A stretch of DNA of 64,000 nucleotides from Glossina fuscipes (taxonomy: Eukaryota > Arthropoda > Insecta > Diptera > Glossinidae): positions 1,545,934 to 1,609,933 of the forward strand of contig NW_023998459.1 in the NCBI RefSeq assembly GCF_014805625.2. Direction: 5' to 3'. Under the pieces are notes generated by a model that ran no database searches, was not told the DNA's origin, and was given only the letters and a program-made list of their open reading frames with translations. Positions within the stretch are counted from its first letter, which is position 1. Each line of letters starts with the position of its first letter. The position numbers and the translations under genes were made by a program. This document shows positions 22,257-33,249 of the stretch, piece after piece.

Positions 22257-23400
22257 TTTTTGATATGTCTTAGCGCGGCTTCTGTTCCTAACTATGTGAT
22301 AGGTTGTGCTAAAGGATACGGGCTAGATTCGACGATAAGCTTTTCAGCCAAAGGAAGAACTCTACTTCACAGTAACGTGTAAACACTTTTCAAACACTGG
22401 GAGCGTATTAGTTTTGAATTGGAGAAGTTGCAAACAAACGCGGATTATGCCATAGAAGAATTCAACACTTTGGATTATCGCACACGGCCTAACCATTGTG
22501 ACGTACATCTCAATCTAGAATTGATACTAAAACGCGCCACTCGTAGGATCTGTTTGGCAGTATTACGGGAAGAAAGTGTTAGTAGCCATCGGGAAATGAT
22601 GGCTAGCTTATTAAAGGCGAATTTTGAAGTACACGATGTTACTATGTGTGATTTGCTTGAAGGTAAGTTTTGTAGAAAAAGAGTGCGTATTTTTCACTAA
22701 CACGTTCCCTTCAGTTAAAACTAGTTTGGATCACTATCGTGCAGTGATATTCCCTCGTGGTTTTAGCCAAGCTGATACTTTAGGATCCGCTAAAGGATGG
22801 GCTGCAAACATAATGCTCAGCGAGACGCTAGCTCCGCAATTTCAAACTTTCAAGCAAACGCAAGGATACTTTTTCATTAGGGATTTGCAATGGGTATCAA
22901 TTAATGAGTTTAATCGGTTGGGTTGGTTCGTTTGATGAAAGTACTGTTAAACAAATAGTAGATGTGCCTGACGTTGCTTTATTGCACAATAAATCGGAAT
23001 GGTTTGAATGCCGCTGGGCAACTTTATGCATTGCGAGTAGCAAAGCCATGATGTTAAGCAAATTGAATGGTTCAGTACTCGGGTGCTGGGTTGCACTTGG
23101 TGAGGGCCGTTTTTCTTTCCGTACACCTGAAATTTAAAGAAAAACAGTGTGTAACTTTGCACTTTGTAGATGACAATGCGAAGCCTACAGATGTGTATCC
23201 TATGAATCCTAACGGCGCCGCTGAAGGTATCGCAGGTCTTTGCTCTCGAGAAGGTCGACATTTGGCTATGATGCCTCATCTGGAACGTTGCCATGCAATG
23301 TTTAAATGGCCTTATATTTCCCCAGGTTTTGAGATTACGAAAGGAGTTAGCCCATGGCAAATCATGTTTAATACGGCGTACCGGGGAATAAAACATTCGA
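22257..23400 (+). pseudogene. ade2: C-terminal part of phosphoribosylformylglycinamidine synthase
   Basis: FGAM synthase (PFAS, ade2 in flies) converts FGAR to FGAM in purine synthesis; its C-terminal class-I glutaminase supplies ammonia. This piece covers the end of the AIRS-like domain (KHWERISFELEKLQ near 22395) and the whole glutaminase: VLREES, HDVTMCDLLE, FPRGFSQADTLGSAKGWAA, LGICNGYQLM (catalytic Cys at 22885-22887), FECRW, GEGRFSFR, YPMNPNGAAEGIAGLCS, and MPHLER with the catalytic His and Glu at about 23277-23285. A 52-base intron with GT-AG ends is retained at 22663-22714. Lesions: an in-frame TAA at 22380, frameshifts near 22855 and 23137, and changes at near-invariant sites (MPHPER to MPHLER; VAHGEG to VALGEG). 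A polyadenylation-type AATAAA is at 23430-23435. The first roughly 1000 residues are absent. A genomic, not retro-, pseudogene. Confidence 0.85.
22663..22714 (+). other. Retained intron in the ade2 fragment
   Basis: GTAAGT donor and a pyrimidine-rich CCCTTCAG acceptor. Removing it joins GAA-G to TT-AAA in phase (Glu-Val-Lys) and restores the match to the family across the junction. Confidence 0.8.
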
Positions 23401-23459
23401 AATATCTTTTTTTCATCTCTCTATATTGTAATAAATACTTTTTATATTATTTTTAAAAA

Positions 23460-24117
23460 TACTCATATATCATAATTTTTAATGCCAACTTTAAAGGCAT
23501 TATTAGATTTGATAAATACCATAGAACTTTTCCCTGGAGATCGCAAAAGAGAAAAACATACACTTTTGATCAATACACTTTTGATCAATCACCATCGATT
23601 TACTCATGATCTTGCAGTTAAGATGTAAAAGAGTTTTCACTTATTTTTTCTCAATTTTGGGGTAGATTGTTGATCTTCAAAAGTTAGTTTAGTGCCAATT
23701 AGGGTGTGTTTGCCAGAGGGCTTATTGCATCTGAAAGTGGGTAGTTACGGGAGATGTTATTAGCAAGCTTAGAGCATTTTTTGTTATCTATAAATATGAC
23801 TAGTGCTTTTTATCTTTTTTTTTTTTTGATGTTAAGAGGGAACAAGCCAATAAAATTTGTGGCTTATACGTCCATATATCTTTTTTTTCATCACAATCGA
23901 CACTTCCTGTAAAGCAGAAGAAGTATAACAATGTGTGCGAAAATTAGTTCTACTTTAATTTTCATGACCTTCATAAACCTTTCAGACATAGATTCGGATT
24001 AAGGAGGAAGCCTACAGGACGACTAGCAGATTTAAACCCCTCCTGTAAAGTACTTAGTGAATATGTAAATTTTTTAATTCTATTCTCACGAAAATTTTTT
24101 AAGATTGCTTATTTTGT
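23460..24117. other. Unassigned DNA
   Basis: A direct repeat of TACACTTTTGATCAAT occurs at 23559 and 23574. Nothing else recognised. Confidence 0.35.
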
Positions 24118-24119
24118 AC

Positions 24120-24321
24120 AGCGTCCTTGTTTCCCTTCCGGATTTTCAAAGATGGCAAATGTTTTTTTGTTAACGTTGTAACACCGAATACTGTTACAGC
24201 CGGCTCAACTTCACACTCGTTGATACCTTTCATAAACGATGACCGAAGACGACGAAAGTGTATATTTACACCGACCGAAGAGGATCCTTTACAAACCACT
24301 TACCCTTCAGACGATGCCGAA
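24120..24321 (+). CDS. Unrecognised exon-like open segment
   Basis: An open segment of about 67 codons preceded by TTTTGTACAG (acceptor-like, ending 24120) and followed by GAA-GTATGA (donor-like, near 24323). It encodes RIFKDGKCFFVNVVTPNTV, then SHSLIPFINDDRRRRK, and an acidic end. The composition is ordinary coding, with third-position variety unlike the flanking AT-rich DNA. I recognise no family. By analogy with the nearby ade2 and EDEM pieces it may be one more host exon fragment. The minus-strand frame over the same bases is a shadow. Confidence 0.35.
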
Positions 24322-24322
24322 G

Positions 24323-25047
24323 TATGAAATGGCTTTTCTTGTTGCTTGTTTGTAGACCTATATGCAATAGCAAGATTTATTTATTAATATTCTATATTCA
24401 CACGTTAATTACATTAATAACAATTCTTATTGTTGTATATTTAGGTAAAGATTTTTTCTTTTCCTCTTTTCTTATTTTATTCCCTTTTTGTTTTTCAAGA
24501 ATATCTTGTGTTTGCGCAAATTGTCATATAAATACACAAATTTATAAATAGCATTATTTATTTCGTTCATATTCAAAAATCGACATTTGATGGGCTTTGA
24601 CGATCAGTTTTAATTTGCGATCTTTATCGTTTGAGAAATAACCGTTCACGAGGAGATTTCAGCTGCCTAAAAAACCGTAATATTATACAAATTTCATTTA
24701 TTGGCTTAAAGAGGCTTTACAGCTCGAACATATACTTTAATAGATATATCTTTTATCTTTTACTTTCTAAAGTTTCTTCTATAGTGTGCGCTGTTTCAAT
24801 TTCATATTCATATTAATAAGGGTATTATTGAAATTTTTACGTCCAAAGTAACCATGGAAACGTACGATTGTTTTTTTTTTTTTGATTTTTCCTCGGTTTC
24901 ATTTTGGGAACGAAGCGGTTCAGGGAATTAACAGTTCTTTATTGTTATTTCCTCTCAATCTTTTAATAACGGTATAATTATTCATTACAATTTTTTTTAA
25001 ACCTACATATTATTTCACTAATTGTCTTTCCACAAATAGAACCAATA
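24323..25047. other. Unassigned AT-rich DNA
   Basis: No motif, exon or repeat recognised. T-rich open frames are compositional. Confidence 0.35.
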
Positions 25048-25140
25048 TAGCTAGCGCTCAATTTGTTTTTATTTTTGTCTAAGAATTTATTTCCACAGCC
25101 TAAAAAAATTATAATTATAATAATATTACTTCCTTTTACA
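25048..25140 (-). repeat. Possible 3'-UTR scrap of family A
   Basis: GCTAGCGCTCAAT, GTCTAAGAATTTATTTC and a run of AAT/ATA triplets align in order with the reverse complement of 2676-2755 and with 48015-48110. Short and AT-rich, so moderate confidence only. Confidence 0.45.
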
Positions 25141-25393
25141 AGAGAGAGAAATAATTCTATACAGCGGAAAAAAAAATGTCATGCTACGAATGATCTAATG
25201 TTTTATGTGGCATTTAAAAGGGAGAAATTTACGCAACAGCATCAATTATGAACATTTTTCATTCTCCATTACAATTCGTATAATTAAAAAATGTAAAGAA
25301 TTCATAGTTTTAGGAAAAAAACTATAAAAATTGAAATAGCCGGACCTTTAAAATTCGTAGTGAAAGTTCATTTTCCCTCTGCGAAATAAACTA

Positions 25394-25871
25394 CTACAAT
25401 TCTTTGTCCGGCTCTGTTTTCTCCGTAGTATGCGTTGTAGTTGAAGTTGGGCTTGTCGTTTCTTCAGTGCTTTCTGTCGCTTTTAAAGTTATTGTTTCGT
25501 TTTTGGCTTTGCTTTCTTTGGTCATTTGCCAGCTTTTAAATTCAATCATCTGCATGATGCGCACATGCATTTATGGTTTGCTATGCATTGCAGCAGAGAG
25601 CTTATTAAACTCCTGAGAGAACATGAAAATAACTGGAATATGAACATCATTAACGCCATCACCAGACATGGCAAACATGGGTTGGAATTCACCCGGAAAA
25701 CCAGGTGGATTATCACAGACTATTAGGGCTAAGACTCCTGCTGATTGGACTACTCAGCTATAACAATTTTTGCTCTTCAGCATTCTTCAAGACGGGTCCA
25801 CAAGCTCGTATAGGATCCGCAATTATAACCTCTCTTTCTACAAAATTATCTTCTATAAGTTCAGGACCCTA
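25394..25871 (-). pseudogene. C-terminal PA domain and tail of an EDEM-type ER mannosidase-like protein
   Basis: EDEM proteins trim or recognise mannose on misfolded glycoproteins in ER-associated degradation; EDEM3-type members end in a protease-associated (PA) domain. On the minus strand, after an acceptor-like TATATGTAG at about 25872, the sequence reads GPELIEDNFVEREVIIADP, RACGPVL, KIVIAE, then QSAGVLALIVCDNPPGFPG, FQPMFAMSGDGVND, IPVIFMFSQE and a Thr/Glu/Lys-rich tail ending DKEL at TAG 25394-25396. Lesions: a frameshift before KIVIAE, a gap of about 15 codons before QSAGV (the PA core RGxC block is missing), and a TAA just after AAMHSKP. The mannosidase domain is not in the window. The natural C-terminus and upstream splice site imply a genomic fragment. 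EDEM2 against EDEM3 orthology is undecided. Confidence 0.72.
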
Positions 25872-25889
25872 CATATAACCTACAAATAA

Positions 25890-26060
25890 CTGTTTAAGCA
25901 AACGTACGGACAACCGCACACATATATTTCTAGTAGTACACTCACGTACAAATGTTTTGAATAGGCATACTATTGCTACATACGCTTGACAGTCTGCTTT
26001 TTCCTTCTCATTACTGATATTGGCAAAAATTCTCTTTATGACTTGCTGATATGACGTCGC
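25890..26060 (+). repeat. Dispersed repeat, copy 2 (see 11811-12010)
   Basis: Begins GTTTAAGCAAACGTACGGAC and follows the order of copy 1 through CGCACACATATATTTCTA and CTACATACGC. It lies directly beyond the acceptor end of the EDEM fragment. Confidence 0.5.
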
Positions 26061-27050
26061 ACATTCTAAGCCTATGCCCGATAACTTATTTTATTTAAAG
26101 GCAAAATGGTACCAAAAGTTAGTTCCAATATAATTACAAAGAGTAAATCAAATAATTTGTAAGTTGTTCTATTAAACCGAAGCTTTTGTAGAGAAAATAG
26201 TAGAGGAAGCAAATAACAATTTTTAAACTTGGGTTATGGGACTAGAATTTCCAGTTTTTTTTTAATTTGTTTTATATATTCATAAATGATGAATTTGCAT
26301 TTTATTGATAACTTTGTTAAGCAAACAATATAAAACATATATGACCATTGATGCAAATTTGTTAAACTTTTTATTTGGAGCTTTAATTCTAATTTTCGCT
26401 AGTATCGAAATTGGTGGAAGAAGGCTGAAATATAAACCTATAGATATTGATGAATTTCTTGAAATTCCTCGCCTAGAAATTAATAATAGGGGCATTGAAT
26501 TCAATAAAAATTCTTTATATGTGAAGAAGAATAGCAAAAATTCGCTACTAAAATCATTGTGTAGGATTTAAAAGAAAAAACCCTATCTAAAGAATCATGT
26601 ACGTTTAATATGTTTTTACCGTGAAAATATCGAAAAAATCTTAGAAAAGTTAAAGGAAAAACACTCTGATAAACATTTTACATGAATTGATGTTGACATT
26701 CCTCCACTAAATTGACGGTTTCTCCGCCAAAACTTTCTGTGATAAATGAAATAGTTTGTGAAAAGCCAGTTCCATTGAAATCAATGAAAATGGATGTTAG
26801 AACACAAGAAGATTTAGGGCATTCGGAAAATAGGAATATAATACTTTTAAAATTTATAAAAAGTTTTGTAGCATAGAATCTGCCATTATCAGGTTTTGCT
26901 TCAAAATTATCAGAAGAAAGGTCCATAAATATCGAAATTAAAATGCCCGAGACAGCTGTTCGCGACAAGTTAGAAAATGTTATCAATGACTCAAATCTTT
27001 CTAAAAATAATCATCAAATCTATAAAGATTCCTCCAAGCCTTTGTAACGG
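26061..27050. other. Unassigned; two long but unrecognised open frames
   Basis: The plus-strand frame 26305-26571 (88 codons, with IDIDEFLEIPRLEINNRGIE) and its continuation near 26600-26690 look protein-like. The minus frame 26678-26986 overlaps nothing known. Neither shows a recognisable domain. Confidence 0.3.
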
Positions 27051-27056
27051 GTCTTC

Positions 27057-27593
27057 TTGGGCAGGGTAGAAACTCAGCCACTCCAAGGTTCGTTGCAAGA
27101 CAATTTATATGAAACAAAAATGTTCTGGATCTTCAGGGATGTTCTTATATATTTTTTTATTGGTATGCGAGATTACAAGTGGTTTTGTAGAGGGTTGGCA
27201 AGGAAAGGAACCAGCGAGGTGACCCGACGAGCGATTTGGCGTACACGTGGCTTGAGGGTTCTGTTCCCCTTTCATGTACTATCGCGGATTACTCAGGCGA
27301 TTTATGTCTCAATTGGAGCGTTCACGACCGGTTTGATGCTCATGGGGTTAGCGGTTTGTTACTTTTCTCGTACTATCGCGGATTACTTAGGCGGTTATGG
27401 CTCATTTGAAGCGTCTGTGACCGGTTTGTTGCACACGTCGTTGGCAATCGCGGTTTACTACAAAAAAACAAACGGATGCGTTGTTCGTGTCGTAGCTGCC
27501 TTGGCTCCCTGGGCCAATGGTTTGTCCCTCACCGTTTCTGGTTGGCGTATGTCAAAAAAAAAAAATCATCGGTCCTTCAGGGATGGCGACTAA
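27057..27593 (+). repeat. GC-richer block with 94-bp internal repeat (open frame probably not a gene)
   Basis: TACTATCGCGGATTACT followed by AGGCG..., CGACCGGTTTG starts at 27277 and again at 27371, a 94-base period, with weaker echoes around them (ATCGCGGTTTAC near 27448). A 178-codon open frame spans the block but has no recognisable domain, and its repeats are read in different frames. I regard the frame as a by-product of higher GC. Confidence 0.55.
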
Positions 27594-27959
27594 CAGCTAA
27601 GTCAGCACATCCCCTATCCGTAAAGTCAATAAAACTCTTCATGAAGGTCCACTTGCCAAATTGTCCGTACACACTTACCCTAGGCGGCTATGACATAAAT
27701 TGAACGATTTTGTGTGATGGGCTGCTCTTTTATAGCTGCAGTCTCGCTCGCTTGTCCCATGGCCAACATTTTCTATGCGTTTATATATGCCTTAAGGTAC
27801 TATACTTATGTGTATGCTTAACCAAGGTAGGCTGCTGTCGCAACCTTAATTACAACCTGCATGAAACGACTTGTACATAACTTAATACCAACTTACATCT
27901 AGCTTATTGCTATGTTTCTTCAAGTGCCTACTCAACACGCACCTAGGTACCAAATCGCG

Positions 27960-28910
27960 TAATTTTTCGCCGTTCGCATACGCTTATGTGGGTTTATGTG
28001 TATTTTCTGTTCATGCGTGTTTATCCATGTTCATATATGTGTGTTTGCGTTTTTGGTATGTGTGATCCTACGCCTTTGTACATTGTAATCCATTTCCTAC
28101 CTACTCCTAAGCTCGTGTGTGTTTATTCAGAGTATGCATTGTCATACGTTCGTATGTGCTATACATTTTTATACCTAAGTTGTTTATCCCTGTGTATATG
28201 TTTTTGTATGCCCTAACGGGGTTATACATTTTTGCACATTGCTTAAAGATTTTATATGGCCTAACGGTGTTTACACAGTATTGCATAATGTTGTGCATTT
28301 CTGCAGTATGTGCTTACACATTTTGCGCATACAGGTTACTGTATGTTGATATACATATGTGATTCTGGTTCATGTGTTTTGCATGATCGGGTGTGCTGAT
28401 CCCTTATTTTCCTACCTAAGTGTTTATCCCTGCGTGTGTGCTTTGTATGACCCAACGGCGTTTATACAGTAATGTGTACGGTTATATGTGTTTCTATCTT
28501 TTACGCTTTTATCCATCGTGTGTGTGTTTATGCCTTCTGAAGCATTCAGCTTTCTGTATGTTGATATATTGTAGTGATTTTCTACAGCTTATATACAGTT
28601 TCCATATATCCTTTTAAACTCGTGTGAGTGTTCATATATTATAGTGATCTTATACAGATTTATGCAGATTCTGTACATATTTTATACTCGTGTGTGTGTA
28701 ATGATTTTATACAGATTTTCTACAGATTCTGTGCATATTTTATACTCGTGTGTGTGTGTAATGATTTTATACAGATCTTGTATCGATTCTATGCATATTT
28801 TATACTCGTGTATGTGTTCATATATTGTAATGGTTTTATACAGATTTTATACATTATGACCCTTTTATCCACGTTTTATACTCGTGTGTGTGTATTTATA
28901 CAGCCTTTGT
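27960..28910 (+). repeat. TG-rich tandem repeat field
   Basis: Two layers. At 28172 and 28413, longer units share CCTAAGT-GTTTATCCCTG, a CTAACGG or CCAACGG core and TTATACA, about 240 bases apart. From 28618 to 28900, shorter units start ACTCGTGTG at 28618, 28686, 28744, 28804 and 28880, each followed by ATTTTATACAGATT-like sequence. Open frames on both strands are compositional. A short (TG)n tract is in most units. Confidence 0.75.
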
Positions 28911-29097
28911 GTCATGTTAATGTTATATAAGTTTTGCCGTTTCTGCGGTTAACTGTTCCTTACCTTGCGCTAGGACCGGAGGCGGATGATCGTGTGCCCT
29001 ACCCAGAGGTATTTAGGTTCTCGCGCGGACGGAGGAACTGGACTGAAAGTTGCTAAAGAGTACGGGTAGACATTTTGAGCGGACGGACCGGTTATTG
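28911..29097. other. GC-richer spacer before the palindrome
   Basis: Contains several CGGACGG-type motifs (29031, 29089). No coding potential recognised. Confidence 0.3.
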
Positions 29098-29122
29098 GTA
29101 AGGAAGCAAATTGCTTCCTTAC
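29098..29122. repeat. Perfect 25-base palindrome
   Basis: Arms GTAAGGAAGCAA and TTGCTTCCTTAC, each 12 bases, around a single A. It could form a strong hairpin or be the fused ends of an element. No T-run follows, so it is not a classical terminator. Confidence 0.9.
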
Positions 29123-31690
29123 ACCTTTTTATTTTTGCTTTTCAACGCTGCGAAAAGTTTTATAGACAATACTGGAAAATTTAATAAAAATTATTCCTAT
29201 TTTATAAAATATTACTTGGCCGAGGCAATTGAATGACAATATTACGACTCGAGCAAAACCTTCGTTAGTATTGTAGTGAAATGTATTTTAGAAATTAACG
29301 ACATTTAATATCAAAAAAACAATTTTGCTCATATAAGAGCTTATTGCTGTAGGAATTCCGAAAACGATAAAATTTATTTACAATATGATATATTGTAACT
29401 AATATATATGATATATATATTCGTGGTAAAAAAGCCAAAGTGGGATCAGTCATTACAATGCCATTTTATAACTAGGAGTGTTTTCAATAACAGCTTTTAT
29501 AAAACCTCTCAAGTGAGAGCATATAATCGCACACTTTTCCGTGAAGAAATGAAAGATATTCTTCCAAAGCAAGCTCGAATAAATTTTTTAAACAAGTTAG
29601 GTAATAACGACTTCGAAACCTCCAATTTAGGTGAAGTTAAGTCAGAAGGCGTCTATAGGAAAATTAGAAACGAAATTATTAGAGTGAATAATTAATTTAG
29701 CGACGACCTCGAGGATTTGAGGAAGCGATATACAAAAAACGTAAAAGAAAACGACCACTCTTTCCGCTGCTATTGCAAACATAGGCCCGTAATGTGTAAT
29801 CTTAAACATACATGTTGAATAAAGACAAAAACATTTAGTGTATAAAATCTAACATTTCATTACCAACAAAAACAGAAACATTTTGTATAAAAGATCGAAC
29901 ATTTCACTAGCAACATTCATTAGCAACATTTTGCGTCTAGTGTCTTTTGTAGACGGAGAGGGCAGGTTTTTGAGGAATTTCGCGGTGATGGACCGGGAGC
30001 AGGGTAAGGAAATTAGGTTTTTCTGATACGTTCTAGTTTCCTTTAAACCATATCAAAATTCTGCACATGGCGAAATTCGTTAAAATTTTTTATACACACT
30101 TTGTTCGTTGTAACTTTTCGCCAATGGTAAATAGTAGCAAAAAAATTTTTTTTTAATTTTTTATAATATATCTGTATAATTTTTTGTTTTATTTGAGTTT
30201 GTATATCTATTTTTGTTCAATTTTTTCAACCATTTTCTAGAGTCAATTAACAATTACCTCAGCAGAGTCGCGAAGCAAGTGTGAAGATAGCCAATATTTT
30301 AGCAAATATATGCTAATTGCTCCTATGTACAGTGGGGTATCTTCACGCCAGTTGTATTATCACAATCATTGCAATAAATAGCTCATGGCTTTTCGTTGTT
30401 TCATATGGAAGCAAGCACGATCATTTTATGTATTATTACTTTCTTTGTTTAATATTTTTTATACCACATTTAAGTCATTTGCGCTTTTTTCTTTTGAGTA
30501 ATCTATAGTTTATATTATCTTTAGCGTTTAGCGTTGTTGTTAGAAATTACATATATGTTTTTATTGTGACCATGTCTGTGGACGAATTTTGACGAAATTT
30601 CATTTTTCTCAGTGGATTATTTTTCTTTTCACTTTAATATTATAATAATTCTTGAAAAAGTTTTTATCCATTCCAGATTTTTGCGTATGTTTATCTACAT
30701 TTATAACACAGCCTACATTGCAGAAGTCATATACGCCATATTTTTACGGCATGAGCAAAACTAGAAAATGTTCAATTGCTTTATTACGCCTTTAATTAGA
30801 TATATTTATAAAAAATACTTTCAGTTCAACTTTTTGAATTTTTTTCTCGAATAAGCGTTGCTATATTTGTAATTGCATAGAAAACGCTATGTGAAACTCT
30901 AAGCAACCATTGTCATTCGGTTGTGGTCTTTTAAGTGTTCTTCAGTCTTTTTTAAAAAAATTTTAATTAGTTAGTGTTCAACTTTTAAACTGTCTCATTG
31001 TGTTTTCAATAGAGTGGATAAAAAAAACCTTGGTGCGTTGCAATTTCAGCGACCCTGAATAAACTACTTACGTTTGTAGCGCGAGGAGTCTCTGCTTTGT
31101 TTATAACAGTGACAAAAAAAACAACAACATTAAATTCGGTTTTAGATTGCCTTATGAAGGGTCATTTTATTAACTTTCCTATAATTTCGCAACGTCTTGC
31201 TTAAAATCTCAAAAACGATTCTTTTAGTGTATAGAAGAAGTACAATTTGCCTTCTGCGACAAAATTTATATAAAATAAAGGATTTTGTCGAAAATATATT
31301 AAGAAAATTTAGCCTAAAGTATTCGGGAGAGCATATAACAATAATGATAACAATAAAAAGTGTAGACAACAGAGAGCTAGTGCTCCACGTGTTTATAAGT
31401 CAAATTATTTCATCTAAAATAAAGTTCTTTTACAACAAATGAAAAACTGTTCTGCATAATTCCGTGTTGTTGCAGTTTAAGAGAAATTGAGTTAAATTAA
31501 AACCAGAGGATTGAAATATATGAATTACAATTTTTTTTATGGGAAATATATAAGTATACATTATAAACATATTACTTGACGTCATAGAACTTCTTCGTTT
31601 AGTAGCTTCGCAAAGTGTATGTTTTTATTGGTGCTTGCATTTGTCGCCTCATTTTTTCTTCGGAAAATTTATTCATGGTGTCTACTGAGA
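29123..31690. other. Unassigned 2.6-kb AT-rich stretch
   Basis: One open frame at 29450-29695 (charged, with FREEMKDILPKQARINFLNK) continues past a TAA as SDDLEDLRKRYTKN to about 29790. It reads like a decayed protein, but I cannot name a family; a DNA-transposase relic is possible. The remainder shows no motif. Confidence 0.3.
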
Positions 31691-32578
31691 GCGGCTGCTT
31701 GATGTGTACTAAAAATATAACTGTTGACCGTAGCGGCATCAATTTTGCTTTTTGCGAGCGGGTACTTCATCTTAGCGATCCTCGTTAGGGCTGGAGCAAC
31801 ATAATCGAGGAATCCAGGAAATTAGTGAATTGCTACTCAAGGTTTTGCAGCACAATGAGTAAGTTGGTGTGAACATTTCTGGATTGCGGAACGATATACC
31901 CGTCGCTCAACTGGCTGAATAATGTAAAGGCCAAATTGGTTAAAATGGTGTACCAACACAACGTGCAGCTTCGCCGCTTGAACTGTTATAGTGAGTGTCT
32001 TGTCAGATGGCATTAAAAATTTGAGACAGCTTTTATAGAAGATTGCCGAGCGGTGCAAAATTAAGGCAACATATGCGTATTTACAGCACTGCTTCTATTT
32101 GCCAATGGGTAGAAGGTTTTAATTAAATGTAGTTCAATGTACGTGCGCCATGCGGCTGTGGTAGGGCAATCCAAAGACCCTTCTGTTCGGTTGACTGACG
32201 TTTTGCGTATGTCGTGCACGAATCTATTTGGACGATCGCCTAACAACTGCGTCATACAAATTAGTAACGATTTGCCGTGCTTTACAAAAAAGGAAGATTA
32301 TTGAAAGATTTAGCCGACATCGCTTAGGCGAAGATAGTCCAGTTAGATGATTCCATAATGACAATGCAAGTGCCATAATGTATGAAGTGGCTCGAGTCTT
32401 CCTGAAGCGTCTGATTTACTTGGTGTTCCTCTTGCTCGATAAGTTCTACGTTGTTTAAGCTAAGCTATTATATATTAGGAACTCGTTTGTACTATTTTCT
32501 TAATTAAGCTAATTCGTTTCTTTGTTTCGTATCCTATCTTCCTAATATCCTGCATTGTATTATTATAAACTGCCTTCG
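31691..32578. other. Unresolved decayed coding-like DNA
   Basis: Frames on both strands are protein-like but broken. A plus-strand phrase FHNDNASAIMYEVARVF near 32350-32400 resembles the HDNA motif of mariner transposases, but neighbouring motifs are absent. Because the segment lies just upstream of a non-LTR ORF2 start at 32579, it could instead be that element's ORF1 and leader. Neither is established. Confidence 0.3.
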
Positions 32579-32945
32579 ATGAATACAATTAATAATTTAG
32601 GTCATAGCATAAATGAAAATAACATCTTTCGTTCCCTGTTAAACAACACTGCCGACACTTATACGATTGGCCATCTGAATTGTCAAGGTTCTTGGCTTTT
32701 CTTTAATAGCTAATATAGAAATATCAGATTTTGGAAAATTCCAGTTGGCAAGTATCTCTGACCACGCCTTCGGCTACGTGGCTCTTGCTTGCGTAAGGTG
32801 GACACATCTTCGGAATTTTACAATTATCACAGAGTGGATATTAGGACGCTGAGACCCAAAATTGTATGGGACTTTGCTCCTATATAAAATATTTCGAGTG
32901 TAATTGATCATATCAGTATTTTAAATGGTTATTCACAAATATATA
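32579..32945 (+). mobile_element. 5' end of a non-LTR ORF2 (endonuclease fragment)
   Basis: An ATG at 32579 opens a frame with a short leader and TYTIGHLNCQGS, the start of an APE-type endonuclease domain (GHLN(V/C)QS is the usual first strand). After a deletion, SDFGKFQLASISDHAF gives the SDH motif of the domain's end, followed by a YHRVDIR-like linker. Most of the domain is missing. It stops near the A-rich tract at 32960, where gypsy sequence begins. Jockey/CR1 or LOA group; not resolved. Confidence 0.6.
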
Positions 32946-32967
32946 TGAAGAATATAGAAAAGATACA

Positions 32968-33115
32968 AAAAAAAAAAAAAAAAAATTTTAAAAGGATATT
33001 TTAAAAAAAAATTAAAGGAAAAAAATATAAAAAAAATATTTAAAAAATATAAAAAAAACATTAAAATTAATAAGGGGATATGGAAAAAAAAAAAAAAAAA
33101 AAAAAAAAAACACAA
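32968..33115 (+). repeat. A-rich low-complexity tract
   Basis: Two long homopolymer A runs (about 32968-32985 and 33086-33110) with A-rich spacer. The minus-strand poly-Phe frame over it is meaningless. It may be the poly(A)-like junction between two elements. Confidence 0.85.
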
Positions 33116-33249
33116 ATAAGTATAGATATCTAAAAGAAATATAAAATTAACATGTCTTACTAAATAAAAAAAAAATTTTTTTGCTTCTTTAAAGAAATCA
33201 TAGATGAAATTAACACCTCCATAACATATTTTGTAACCTTAAAAAACTA

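Noticed and set aside
23559..23590. Direct repeat of TACACTTTTGATCAAT as target duplication
   Set aside because: The copies are adjacent, with nothing between them; a local slip.
27057..27593. 178-codon open frame, one of the longer ones in the window
   Set aside because: No domain, no expected start context, and it spans a 94-bp tandem repeat whose units are read in different frames.
28117..28930. Several overlapping open frames on both strands
   Set aside because: Translations of TG-rich tandem repeats; Tyr/Cys/Val-rich with repeat periodicity and no motif.
32340..32400. mariner HDNA-like phrase
   Set aside because: A single motif without the neighbouring DDE blocks; left unassigned.
32933..33115. 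60-codon minus-strand frame
   Set aside because: Poly-Phe/Leu translation of homopolymer A tracts.
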